35,000 nt of DNA from contig CAUJHQ010000106.1 in the NCBI GenBank assembly GCA_963204815.1, positions 1 through 35,000 of the forward strand, in the 5' to 3' direction. The stretch's first letter is position 1; every line of letters starts with the position of its first letter. The notes under the pieces were generated by a model, which worked only from the letters and a program-made list of their open reading frames with translations, did no database searches and was not told where the DNA came from. Made by a program: the position numbers and the translations under genes. Below are positions 22,413-29,318 of the stretch, piece by piece. This DNA comes from Pseudomonadota bacterium. GTDB lineage: Bacteria; Pseudomonadota; Gammaproteobacteria; Burkholderiales; Burkholderiaceae_C.

Positions 22413-23515
22413 TTCGTCCCCGCCTTGAAGCCGGTGAAGATGCGCGTCTGCACGCGGCGGATGTCCTGCGGCACGGCGTCCGGCGGCGTCAGCTTCTTCA
22501 TGTCGGCGGCGGACAGGAAGATGGTCGGGTTCTCCGCCACGTCCTTCTTGACGAACTTCTTCGAGGCCGCGTTCGGGTTGGCGTAGAAGACCTTGTTGGT
22601 CAGGCTCGCGTGCACCTCGGGCCGCATGATGTAGTCGATGAAGAGGTGCGCGTTCTTGACGTTCTTGGCGTCCTTCGGGATCGCCATCGAGTCGAAGAAC
22701 ATCGTCGCGCCCGAGGGCGGGATCAGCGCATGGATGTCCTGGCCGCTCTTGGTCTCGATGGCGCGGGCGCGCGCGATGTTGATGTCGCCCGAGTAGCCCA
22801 GCACCACGCACAGCGCGCCGCTGGCCATCTCGTTGATGTAGCCCGACGACGAGAAGCGCGTGACGTAGGGGCGCGCCTTCGCCAGCACCTCCTTCGCGGC
22901 GTCGTAGTCCTTCGCGTTGCGGCTGTAGGGCTCCTTGCCGGCGTAGATCATGGCCACCGGCAGCACCTCGGAGGCGCTGTCGAGCAGGTTGATGCCGCAG
23001 CCCTTGAGCTTGCTGGCGTACTCGGGCTTGAAGATCAGGTCCCAGGGGTTGGCGGGCATCGGCGTGGCGCCGAGCGCGGCCTTCACCTTGCCGGCGTTGA
23101 TGCCGACGGTGACGTAGCCCCACATCCAGTCGACGAGGTACTGGTTGCCCGGGTCGACCTTGGCCATCTGCTCGAGGATGGCGGGGTCCAGGTTCTTCCA
23201 GTTCGGCAGCAGGCTCTTGTCGAGCTTCTGGAACAGGCCGCCCTCGATCTGCGTCTTCGCGAAGTGCGCGCTCGGCACGACGATGTCGTAGCCGGTCTTG
23301 CCGGCCACCAGCTTGGCGTGGAGGATCTCGTTGTTGTCGTAGTTGTCGTAGCGGACCTTGATGCCGGTCTCTTTCTCGAAGTTCTTGATCGTGTCGTCGG
23401 CGATGTAGTCCGACCAGTTGTAGATGTTCAGCACCTTCGACTCGCCCTGCGCGAGCGCAGGGCCGGCGGCGGCGGCAAGGGCGATGGCGAGCAGGGCGGG
23501 CAGGCGGTGCTTCAT
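22409..23515 (-). CDS. putrescine-type periplasmic binding protein (PotF/PotD family)
   Basis: A 368-residue polyamine-binding protein of the ABC type. The signal peptide (about 1-23, ending ALAQ) is followed by the family's VLNIYNWSDYI motif, then GYDIVVPSAHF, WMWGYVTVGINAGKV, SDINIARA-like GYSGDINIARA, and PPSGATMFFDSMAIP. Conserved aromatic and acidic residues that cradle the amine groups are in their usual places. No potGHI permease or ATPase genes are in the window, so it is an orphan binding protein. ATG 23515 has GAGGA about 12 nt upstream, which is rather distant. Its stop overlaps the apparent ATA start of the DUF924 gene. Confidence 0.93.
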   Translation of the reverse strand: MKHRLPALLAIALAAAAGPALAQGESKVLNIYNWSDYIADDTIKNFEKETGIKVRYDNYDNNEILHAKLVAGKTGYDIVVPSAHFAKTQIEGGLFQKLDKSLLPNWKNLDPAILEQMAKVDPGNQYLVDWMWGYVTVGINAGKVKAALGATPMPANPWDLIFKPEYASKLKGCGINLLDSASEVLPVAMIYAGKEPYSRNAKDYDAAKEVLAKARPYVTRFSSSGYINEMASGALCVVLGYSGDINIARARAIETKSGQDIHALIPPSGATMFFDSMAIPKDAKNVKNAHLFIDYIMRPEVHASLTNKVFYANPNAASKKFVKKDVAENPTIFLSAADMKKLTPPDAVPQDIRRVQTRIFTGFKAGTK

Positions 23516-23559
23516 GGCGGGCGGGTCCTCGTAGGGGGAGTGGGCCGGACGTCAACGGG

Positions 23560-24042
23560 TCAGCGCGGATTTTCGCCGACCGCCGGCGCCGCCACGTCGC
23601 GCCGCCGGTACATGCCCCAGCCTTCCATGGTCATCACGGTCTCGCGCCGCTGGTTCAGCACCTCCCAGCGCGACTGCACGAGGCCGACGTGCGGCTTGCT
23701 CGCCATCGGCCGCGTCGCCAGCACGGTGAGCCGCACCGACAGCGTGTCGCCGGCGAACACGGGTTTGAGCCAGCGCAGGTTGTCGATGCCGGGCGAGCCC
23801 AGGCTGGCGGCCTTCAGCAGGTACTCGTCGCACATCATGCGCATCGCCAGCGCGCTGGTGTGCCAGCCGCTCGCGCACAGGCCGCCGAAGAGCGACTGGC
23901 GTGCCGCCTCCTCGTCGACGTGGAAGGGCTGCGGGTCGTAGCGCGACGCGAACTCGACGATCATCTCGCGCGTCACCGGGGTGGCGCCGAACTCCCGCAC
24001 GTCGCCGACGGGGAAGTCTTCCCAGTAGATGCTGTAGGCCAT
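23560..24042 (-). CDS. MaoC-like dehydratase (hot-dog fold)
   Basis: A 160-residue single hot-dog MaoC protein, an enoyl-CoA hydratase-like enzyme. The catalytic Asp36 and His41 are in YDPQPFHVDEEAA, followed by GGLCASGWHTSAL, the common MaoC arrangement. Its true substrate is unknown; R-specific enoyl-CoA or mesaconyl-type substrates are usual. ATG 24042 is taken as the start; an ATG 12 bp upstream is possible. There is no Shine-Dalgarno, and TATGCT ends 7 nt before the ATG. It is divergent from the nnrU-like gene. Confidence 0.9.
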   Translation of the reverse strand: MAYSIYWEDFPVGDVREFGATPVTREMIVEFASRYDPQPFHVDEEAARQSLFGGLCASGWHTSALAMRMMCDEYLLKAASLGSPGIDNLRWLKPVFAGDTLSVRLTVLATRPMASKPHVGLVQSRWEVLNQRRETVMTMEGWGMYRRRDVAAPAVGENPR

Positions 24043-24049
24043 GGCGGGC

Positions 24050-24055
24050 AGCATA
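24050..24055 (-). promoter_or_regulatory. -10-like hexamer directly before the MaoC start
   Basis: TATGCT on the minus strand ends 7 nt before ATG 24042. This supports a leaderless start there and disfavours the ATG at 24054, which would lie inside the hexamer. Confidence 0.4.
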
Positions 24056-24087
24056 CTTCGGGCCATTCCAACCGCTGCTGCCACCCC

Positions 24088-24666
24088 ATGACCGCGCTCA
24101 TCGTCGGCCTCCTGATCTTCCTCGGCGTGCACTCGGTGCGCATCTTTGCCGAGCCGTGGCGCACCGGCGTGCGAGCGCGCATCGGCGAAAACGCCTGGAA
24201 GGGCGCCTACTCGGTGGCCTCGCTGGCCGGCTTCGCGCTGCTGGTGTGGGGCTACGGCCAGGCCCGACTGGACCCCGTGCCGCTGTGGGCGCCGATGCTG
24301 TGGGCACGCCACTTGGCGGCGCTGCTGATGCTGGTGTCGTTCATCCTGCTCGCCGCCGCCTACGTGCCGGGCAACGGCATCAAGGCCCGGGTGCACCACC
24401 CGATGGTGCTGGGCGTGAAGGTCTGGGCGCTGGCGCACCTGCTGGCCAACCACACGCTGGCCGACCTGCTGCTGTTCGGCGGCTTCCTCGTCTGGGCGGT
24501 GCTCTGCTTCCGCGCAGCACGCCAGCGCGACCGTGCCGCCGGCACCGTCTACCCGCCGGGCAGCCTGCCGATGACGCTCGTCACGGTGGTGGCCGGCACG
24601 GCGGCCTGGGCCGGCTTCTCGTTCTGGGCGCACGCCGCCTGGATCGGCGTGCGGCCGTTCGGCTGA
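24088..24666 (+). CDS. NnrU-family membrane protein
   Basis: A 192-residue integral membrane protein of the NnrU family, with about five to six hydrophobic helices. Signatures include FLGVHSVRIFAEPWR near the N-terminus, the GENAWKGAYSVASLAGF block, HPMVLGVKVWALAHLLANHTLADLLLFG with its conserved His residues, and the C-terminal Trp-rich segment. NnrU was named from a denitrification locus, but many bacteria carry it outside that pathway and its role is unclear. The histidines suggest heme or metal binding; this is inference. It starts 45 bp from the divergent MaoC gene. Confidence 0.9.
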   Translation: MTALIVGLLIFLGVHSVRIFAEPWRTGVRARIGENAWKGAYSVASLAGFALLVWGYGQARLDPVPLWAPMLWARHLAALLMLVSFILLAAAYVPGNGIKARVHHPMVLGVKVWALAHLLANHTLADLLLFGGFLVWAVLCFRAARQRDRAAGTVYPPGSLPMTLVTVVAGTAAWAGFSFWAHAAWIGVRPFG

Positions 24667-24672
24667 GGCCCT

Positions 24673-25353
24673 TCAGCCGACCTGCTCGATCGGCGCGATC
24701 AGCGCCTCGCCCTCGGCGCTGCCGCGGCTGACGGCGCGCGCCACCGGCCAGGCCTGCAGCCCCGCCACCGGCGGCACTGCCAGCAGTGGCGCGATCGCCG
24801 CCGGCTCCTGCACCGAGCGCGACAGCCACGCCGACCAGTGCTGCGGCGGCACCAGCACCGGCATGCGCTCGTGGATGGGCGCCATCAGCGCGTTGGCGTC
24901 GGTGGTGATGACGCAGCAGGTGAGCAGCCAGTCGGCGTCCTCGTTCGGCCGCCAGGCCTCGAACAGCCCGGCCATCGCGAGGAACGGGCCGTCGGTCGGG
25001 CTGATGTACCAGGGCTGCTTGCCGCCGGGCGTGGCCTGCCACTCGTAGAAGCCGCTGGCGGGCAGCAGGCAGCGGCGGCGCCGCGCGGCCTGGCGGAACG
25101 AGGGCTTGTCGAAGACGCCGTCGCTGCGCGCGTTGTTCAGCTTGTGGCCGACGGCCGGGTCCTTTGCCCAGCTCGGCACGAGGCCCCAGCGCATCAGCTC
25201 GACGACGCGCTCGCCTTCCTTTGTCTCGCGCACCACCGGCACGGCCGACTGCGGCGCCACGTTCCAGCGCTTCGGGAACGGCACCGCGCGCGTGAGCGAG
25301 AAGCCCGAGACCAGCGTCTCGGGGTCGTAGGCGACGACGTAACGACCGCACAT
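24673..25353 (-). CDS. yedK: SRAP domain protein YedK (abasic-site processing)
   Basis: A 226-residue SOS-response-associated peptidase (SRAP/HMCES) protein. It forms a thiazolidine DNA-protein cross-link with abasic sites in single-stranded DNA through Cys2. The N-terminal MCGRYV is intact, and the initiator Met must be removed to free Cys2, which fixes the start at 25353 and rules out the ATG 9 bp upstream. The other active-site residues are visible: Asn31 in WNVAP, Glu104 in SGFYEWQ and His161 in PIHERMP. The length is typical. There is no Shine-Dalgarno; GACGAT ends 7 nt before the ATG. It faces the nnrU-like gene, with 6 bp between stops. Confidence 0.95.
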   Translation of the reverse strand: MCGRYVVAYDPETLVSGFSLTRAVPFPKRWNVAPQSAVPVVRETKEGERVVELMRWGLVPSWAKDPAVGHKLNNARSDGVFDKPSFRQAARRRRCLLPASGFYEWQATPGGKQPWYISPTDGPFLAMAGLFEAWRPNEDADWLLTCCVITTDANALMAPIHERMPVLVPPQHWSAWLSRSVQEPAAIAPLLAVPPVAGLQAWPVARAVSRGSAEGEALIAPIEQVG

Positions 25354-25360
25354 GGCCAAC

Positions 25361-25366
25361 ATCGTC
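25361..25366 (-). promoter_or_regulatory. -10-like hexamer directly before the yedK start
   Basis: GACGAT on the minus strand ends 7 nt before ATG 25353, with no Shine-Dalgarno between them. The match to a -10 is modest (A2 and T6 only). Confidence 0.27.
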
Positions 25367-25374
25367 GCACGGCC

Positions 25375-25408
25375 GGGGGTGGGGGTGCCGGGGGCCCCCG
25401 GGCGGGGG
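25375..25408 (+). other. G-run cluster with a perfect GC palindrome (possible G-quadruplex)
   Basis: Five G-runs (5, 5, 5, 3 and 5 Gs) occur in 34 bases of the plus strand, fitting a G3+N1-7 quadruplex pattern. A 14-bp perfect palindrome lies within (25388-25401, centred on GGCC), and a GGGCGGG / CCCGCCC inverted repeat (25400-25406 and 25419-25425) follows. The cluster sits in the divergent spacer between yedK and the gene at 25507. Confidence 0.6.
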
Positions 25409-25506
25409 CCCGCCGCGGCCCGCCCAGCGGGCGATGGTGCGCCCGGCCCCGCGCGCCGACCATGACGACCCAGGCGCCCACGGGATTGGCGCCACGGAGC
25501 CGCACC

Positions 25507-25770
25507 ATGATCGCCTTGTTCGCCAGCCTTGCCCGCCCCTGGGCCGCGCCCGTGCCGCCGCTGCCGGCCCGCCCCGAAGACGCCGAAGCGGGCGACGACG
25601 CCCCGCCGGCCGGCTGCGGCTGGTTCGACTCCAGCCACGAGCTGCGCGCCGGGCTGGACATCGTCGAGCACGCCAGCGCCGACGCGGTGGCCGGGCAGCT
25701 GCCGCTGGACGACTGGCTGGCGCTGCACCTCGGCACCGGCGCCGGCCCGGCCGGGCGTTTCGCTCTGTGA
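25507..25770 (+). CDS. small conserved protein, function unknown
   Basis: An 87-residue protein without a signal peptide. The conserved core is GWFDSSHELRAGLDIVEHAS followed by LPLDDWLALHL, which I recognise only as a conserved hypothetical of Burkholderiales. ATG 25507 is supported by GGAG 7 nt upstream. Composition and codon use match the surroundings. The gene is divergent from yedK across a GC-rich spacer and ends 59 bp before the DUF4397 gene. Confidence 0.72.
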   Translation: MIALFASLARPWAAPVPPLPARPEDAEAGDDAPPAGCGWFDSSHELRAGLDIVEHASADAVAGQLPLDDWLALHLGTGAGPAGRFAL

Positions 25771-25829
25771 AGTGGGTGGTGCCTGTGCGGCCCGGCGGTT
25801 AGCATGGCCGCCCTCGAAGGGAGCCGACG

Positions 25830-27110
25830 ATGCATGGATGGCTGAATCGCGTGGGCCTGGTCGCCGTGGTGGCGGCGGGCCTGCTGTTGAACCTGGGCTC
25901 GGGTGGCGGCGAAGACCGCACGAAGGCGCACGTGCGCCTCGTCAACGCGAGCGGCAGCTATCCGGCGCTGGCGCTGAAGGTCGGCGACGACAACGTCACC
26001 GGCTCGGCGGCCTACGGCGAGAGCGCGGCCTACGCCGACGTCGACCCCGGCAGCCGCACCGCCGACGTGAGCCGGCCGGGGTCGGCCACGCTGCTGTCGT
26101 CGAGCACGGTGTCGGTCTCGCGCGGCGACTACTACAGCGTGCTCGCCTTCGACAAGGCCGGCACGCTGGGCACCCTGCTGCTCGACGAGAACACCGGCCA
26201 GCCCGACAGCGGCCGCGCGCTGGTGCGCGTGGTCAACGCGGCGGCCGACGCCGGCAGCCTGGACGTCTACGTCACCGGCAGCGGCGAGACGCTGAACGAG
26301 TCGACGCCGCTGCAGGCCGCGGCGGCCTACGGCTCGCTGGGCGCCTTCGCGACGCTGAACAGCGGCAGCTGGCGCCTGCGCGTCACGGCTGCCGGCAGCA
26401 AGACCGACCTGCGCCTGGACGTGCCGGCGGTCGCCTTCGACAGCCGGTCGGTCGCCACGCTGGTGCTGACGCCGGGCGCCGGCGGCGTGCTCGTCAACGC
26501 GCTCGTCGTCGTGCAGGAAGGCGGCATCGCGAAGGCGGCCAACCCGCAGGCGCGCGTGCGCGTCGTCGGCGGCGTCAGCGGCGGCGCGGCGGTGAGCGCC
26601 AGCGTCTCCGGCACGGCGCTGATGAGCGCGGTGCCGGCGCCTTCGCTCACTGGCTACACGCTGGTGGCGGCCGGCACCGCGGCGGTGGCGGCCTCGGCCG
26701 ACGGCGTGGCGGCGGCGCTGACATCGGCGCCGCTGGCCGGCGGCGGCGACTACACGCTGCTGGTCTACGGCTCTCCGGCCGCGCCGCAGGCGGTGATGCT
26801 GGCCGACGACAACACGCTGCCGCTGGTGTCGACGCAGGCCCGGCTGCGCCTCGTCAACGGCCTCGCCGACACTGCGGTCGCGGCGGCGATGCGGCTGGAC
26901 TTCGTCGCCGTCGCCGAGGGCGTGGCGCAGGGCACGGGCTCGGCCTATGCGAACGTCGACAACACGACGAGCGCGCAGCTCGACGTCAGCGTCGGTGCGA
27001 GCACGATCGTCAGCGTGACCGACCGCGACCTGCTGGCGAACTCGGCGTACACGCTGTTCGTCGTCGGGCCGGCGGGTTCGGCCACCGGCATCCTGCGCAA
27101 GGACCGTTAG
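25830..27110 (+). CDS. exported protein with repeated DUF4397 domains
   Basis: A 426-residue protein built from beta-rich DUF4397-type repeats. Four repeat openings are visible: AHVRLVNASGSY (about 33), ALVRVVNAAADAGSLDVYV (about 130), ARVRVVGGVSGG (about 242) and ARLRLVNGLADT (about 337). The N-terminal hydrophobic segment should export it. In related proteins the signal ends in a lipobox with Gly-rich residues after Cys; here it reads LLLNLGSGGG, so the Cys appears to be lost. AGGGAG 7 nt before ATG 25830 fixes the start, and a TAGCAT about 28 nt upstream may be its -10. Its function is unknown, perhaps in the cell envelope. Confidence 0.87.
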   Translation: MHGWLNRVGLVAVVAAGLLLNLGSGGGEDRTKAHVRLVNASGSYPALALKVGDDNVTGSAAYGESAAYADVDPGSRTADVSRPGSATLLSSSTVSVSRGDYYSVLAFDKAGTLGTLLLDENTGQPDSGRALVRVVNAAADAGSLDVYVTGSGETLNESTPLQAAAAYGSLGAFATLNSGSWRLRVTAAGSKTDLRLDVPAVAFDSRSVATLVLTPGAGGVLVNALVVVQEGGIAKAANPQARVRVVGGVSGGAAVSASVSGTALMSAVPAPSLTGYTLVAAGTAAVAASADGVAAALTSAPLAGGGDYTLLVYGSPAAPQAVMLADDNTLPLVSTQARLRLVNGLADTAVAAAMRLDFVAVAEGVAQGTGSAYANVDNTTSAQLDVSVGASTIVSVTDRDLLANSAYTLFVVGPAGSATGILRKDR

Positions 27111-27122
27111 GCCGCGCCGCGT

Positions 27123-28001
27123 TCAGGCCAGCCGGCCGGCGCGGAAGTCCTCGACCGCCTGGTAGATCTCTTCGTTCGTGTTCATCACGAACGGGCCGTA
27201 CTGGGCGATCGGCTCGCCGAGCGGGCGGCCGGCGATGAGGATGGCCTTCGCCGGCTCGGCGCCGGCGGTGAGCACGATGCCGTCGCTGCCCGGCGTGTTG
27301 GCGAGGATGACCATGCGCTGGCGGCGCACGATCTGGTCGCCCAGCACGAGCTCGCCGCGGTACACGTAGACGAAGGCGTTGAACTCGGGCGCCAGCGGCT
27401 GCTCGAAGCGCGCGCCGGGCTCGAGGTGCAGGTCCAGGTACAGCGGCTCGGTGGTGGCGCGCTGCATCGCGCCGTCCACCCCATGCGTGTGGCCGGCGAT
27501 GACGCGCGCGGTGACGCCCGCGGCGCGGTACTCCGGGATCGTCTCCGAGCCGATGTCGCGGTACCAGGGGTCGCGCATCTTGTCCTTCGCGGCCAGGTTC
27601 AGCCAGAGCTGGAAGCCTTCCATCGCGCCGTCTTCCTGCTCGGGCATCTCGCTGTGGATGACGCCGCGGCCGGCGGTCATCCACTGCACGCTGCCGGGCA
27701 CCAGCAGGCCTTCGTTGCCGGCGCTGTCGCGGTGGCGCATGCGGCCCTGCAGCATGTAGGTCACGGTCTCGAAGCCGCGGTGCGGGTGGTCGGGGAAGCC
27801 GCCGATGTAGTCGCCCGGGTTGTCGGTGCCGAAGGCATCGAGCATCAGGAACGGGTCGAGCCGGCGCTGCAGGTTCTGCGTCAGCACGCGGGTGAGCTTG
27901 ACGCCGGCGCCGTCGCTCGTCGCCTGGCCTTGCACGAGGCGTTCGACGGCACGCGGGCGGGTCACCGGTGATGTCACGGGGGAGAGGGTGTTCGTGTCCA
28001 T
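27123..28001 (-). CDS. pirin-family cupin protein
   Basis: A 292-residue bicupin of the pirin family. The N-terminal cupin has the metal-binding block FPDHPHRGFETVTYMLQG with its His residues, then HRDSAG and GSVQWMTAGRGVIHSEM, and the C-terminal cupin is present to the end (MNTNEEIYQAVEDFRAG). Bacterial pirins include quercetin dioxygenases and regulators of central enzymes; the role here is open. ATG 28001 is chosen over upstream options because the Arg-rich extension is unlike the family. No Shine-Dalgarno is present, and TACATT ends 6 nt before the ATG. The gene faces the DUF4397 gene. Confidence 0.93.
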   Translation of the reverse strand: MDTNTLSPVTSPVTRPRAVERLVQGQATSDGAGVKLTRVLTQNLQRRLDPFLMLDAFGTDNPGDYIGGFPDHPHRGFETVTYMLQGRMRHRDSAGNEGLLVPGSVQWMTAGRGVIHSEMPEQEDGAMEGFQLWLNLAAKDKMRDPWYRDIGSETIPEYRAAGVTARVIAGHTHGVDGAMQRATTEPLYLDLHLEPGARFEQPLAPEFNAFVYVYRGELVLGDQIVRRQRMVILANTPGSDGIVLTAGAEPAKAILIAGRPLGEPIAQYGPFVMNTNEEIYQAVEDFRAGRLA

Positions 28002-28007
28002 GCGGTC

Positions 28008-28013
28008 AATGTA
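28008..28013 (-). promoter_or_regulatory. -10-like hexamer directly before the pirin start
   Basis: TACATT on the minus strand ends 6 nt before ATG 28001. A leaderless start fits. Just upstream lies a 16-bp perfect palindrome, 28017-28032. Confidence 0.38.
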
Positions 28014-28016
28014 GCG

Positions 28017-28032
28017 GCGGCGGCGCCGCCGC
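28017..28032. repeat. 16-bp perfect palindrome in the pirin-egtB spacer
   Basis: GCGGCGGCGCCGCCGC reads the same on both strands. It lies 4 bp upstream of the pirin -10-like hexamer. It may be an operator or only GC-rich low-complexity sequence. Confidence 0.5.
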
Positions 28033-28078
28033 GCATTGCGTGCACTTGAAGACAGCATTCGGCGCCGGCGCCGGTGCA

Positions 28079-28099
28079 AGACGAAAGCCCGCTTCGTCT
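28079..28099. promoter_or_regulatory. 7-7-7 inverted repeat upstream of egtB
   Basis: AGACGAA, 7 bases, then TTCGTCT form a perfect inverted repeat, followed by TAAGCT, a possible -10 for the egt operon. The geometry suits a dimeric repressor or an RNA hairpin. Confidence 0.4.
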
Positions 28100-28132
28100 G
28101 TAAGCTGCACCCCCCACCGGCGACCGAGACGG

Positions 28133-29317
28133 ATGAGACCTTTCACGCCATCAGACCTGGGGGCGCGCTACGCCACGGTGCGCCGCCACTCGCTGGACCT
28201 CGCGGCGCCGTTGTCGCCCGAGGACCAGTGCGTGCAGCCGATGCCCGACGCCAGCCCCACCAAGTGGCACCTGGCGCACACGACCTGGTTCTTCGAGACG
28301 CTGGTGCTGGCCGCCCACGCCCCCGGCCACCGCCCGTACGACGCGCGTTGGGCGCCGCTCTTCAATTCCTACTACGAAAGCCTGGGCCCGCGCCACCCGC
28401 GGCCGCAGCGCGGGCTGCTGACGCGGCCGTCGCTGGCCGAGGTGCACGCCTACCGCGCGGCGGTCGACGCCGCGATGCTGCGCTTCATCGAAGGCGCCGA
28501 CGGCGACACCCGCAGCGCCGCGCTGCCGCTCGTCGAGCTGGGCCTGCAGCACGAGCAGCAGCACCAGGAGTTGCTGCTCACCGACATCCAGTACACGCTG
28601 GCGCAGAACCCGCTGGCGCCAGCGCTGCGGGCCGGCGCGCCGCCGCCGCTGCCGGCCGCCGAGGCCGGCTGGGTCGAGCACGCGGGCGGCGAGGTCGAGG
28701 TCGGCCACGCCGGCGCCGGCTTCGCGTTCGACAACGAGACGCCGCGCCATCCGGTGCGGCTGGCGCCGTTCGCGGTCGGCCGCCGGCTCGTCACGAATGG
28801 CGAGTACCAGGCCTTCGTCGACGACGGCGGCTACCGCCGGCCGGCGCTCTGGCTGTCCGACGGCTGGGCGGCGGTGCAGCAGCACGGCTGGACGGCGCCG
28901 CTGTACTGGCGCGACGAAGGCCGCGCCTTCGGCCTGCACGGCGAGCACCCGCGCCGGCCCGACGAGCCGGTGCTGAACCTGAGCTTCTACGAGGCCGCGG
29001 CCTACGCCGAATGGGCCGGCGCGCGGCTGCCGACCGAGTTCGAGTGGGAGGCCGCCGCCGCGCTGGCGGCGCCGCCGGCGCAGTGCTTCGGCGTCGCCTG
29101 GCAGTGGACGCGCTCGTCCTACGACCCCTACCCGCGCTACCGCCCGTGGGCCGGCGCGGTGGGCGAGTACAACGGCAAGTTCATGGTCGGCCAGATCGTG
29201 CTGCGCGGGTCCAGCCTGGCGACGCCGCCCGGCCACGCGCGGCTCACGTACCGCAACTTCTTTCCGCCGGCGGCGCGCTGGCAGTTCAGCGGGCTGCGGC
29301 TCGCGCGGGACCTCTGA
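28133..29317 (+). CDS. egtB: hercynine oxygenase (sulfoxide synthase) EgtB
   Basis: A 394-residue ergothioneine biosynthesis protein. EgtB is a nonheme iron enzyme that joins a sulfur donor to hercynine in an oxygen-dependent step to make a sulfoxide. The N-terminal DinB-like domain has WHLAHTTWFFE (His49 is a likely iron ligand) and HEQQHQE (His140 and His144), the iron ligands of the family. The C-terminal formylglycine-generating-like domain shows NGEYQAFVDDGGY, LPTEFEWEAA, GEYNGKFMVGQIVLRG and TYRNFFPPAARWQFSG. The true start is probably ATG 28133. No egtA or egtC is in the window, so the sulfur donor may be cysteine rather than gamma-glutamylcysteine; this is inference. One base separates it from egtD. 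Confidence 0.95.
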   Translation: MRPFTPSDLGARYATVRRHSLDLAAPLSPEDQCVQPMPDASPTKWHLAHTTWFFETLVLAAHAPGHRPYDARWAPLFNSYYESLGPRHPRPQRGLLTRPSLAEVHAYRAAVDAAMLRFIEGADGDTRSAALPLVELGLQHEQQHQELLLTDIQYTLAQNPLAPALRAGAPPPLPAAEAGWVEHAGGEVEVGHAGAGFAFDNETPRHPVRLAPFAVGRRLVTNGEYQAFVDDGGYRRPALWLSDGWAAVQQHGWTAPLYWRDEGRAFGLHGEHPRRPDEPVLNLSFYEAAAYAEWAGARLPTEFEWEAAAALAAPPAQCFGVAWQWTRSSYDPYPRYRPWAGAVGEYNGKFMVGQIVLRGSSLATPPGHARLTYRNFFPPAARWQFSGLRLARDL

Positions 29318-29318
29318 C

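Noticed and set aside
24043..24633. N-terminal extension of the MaoC frame
   Set aside because: It is antisense to the nnrU-like gene and not protein-like; MaoC homologues start near the chosen ATG.
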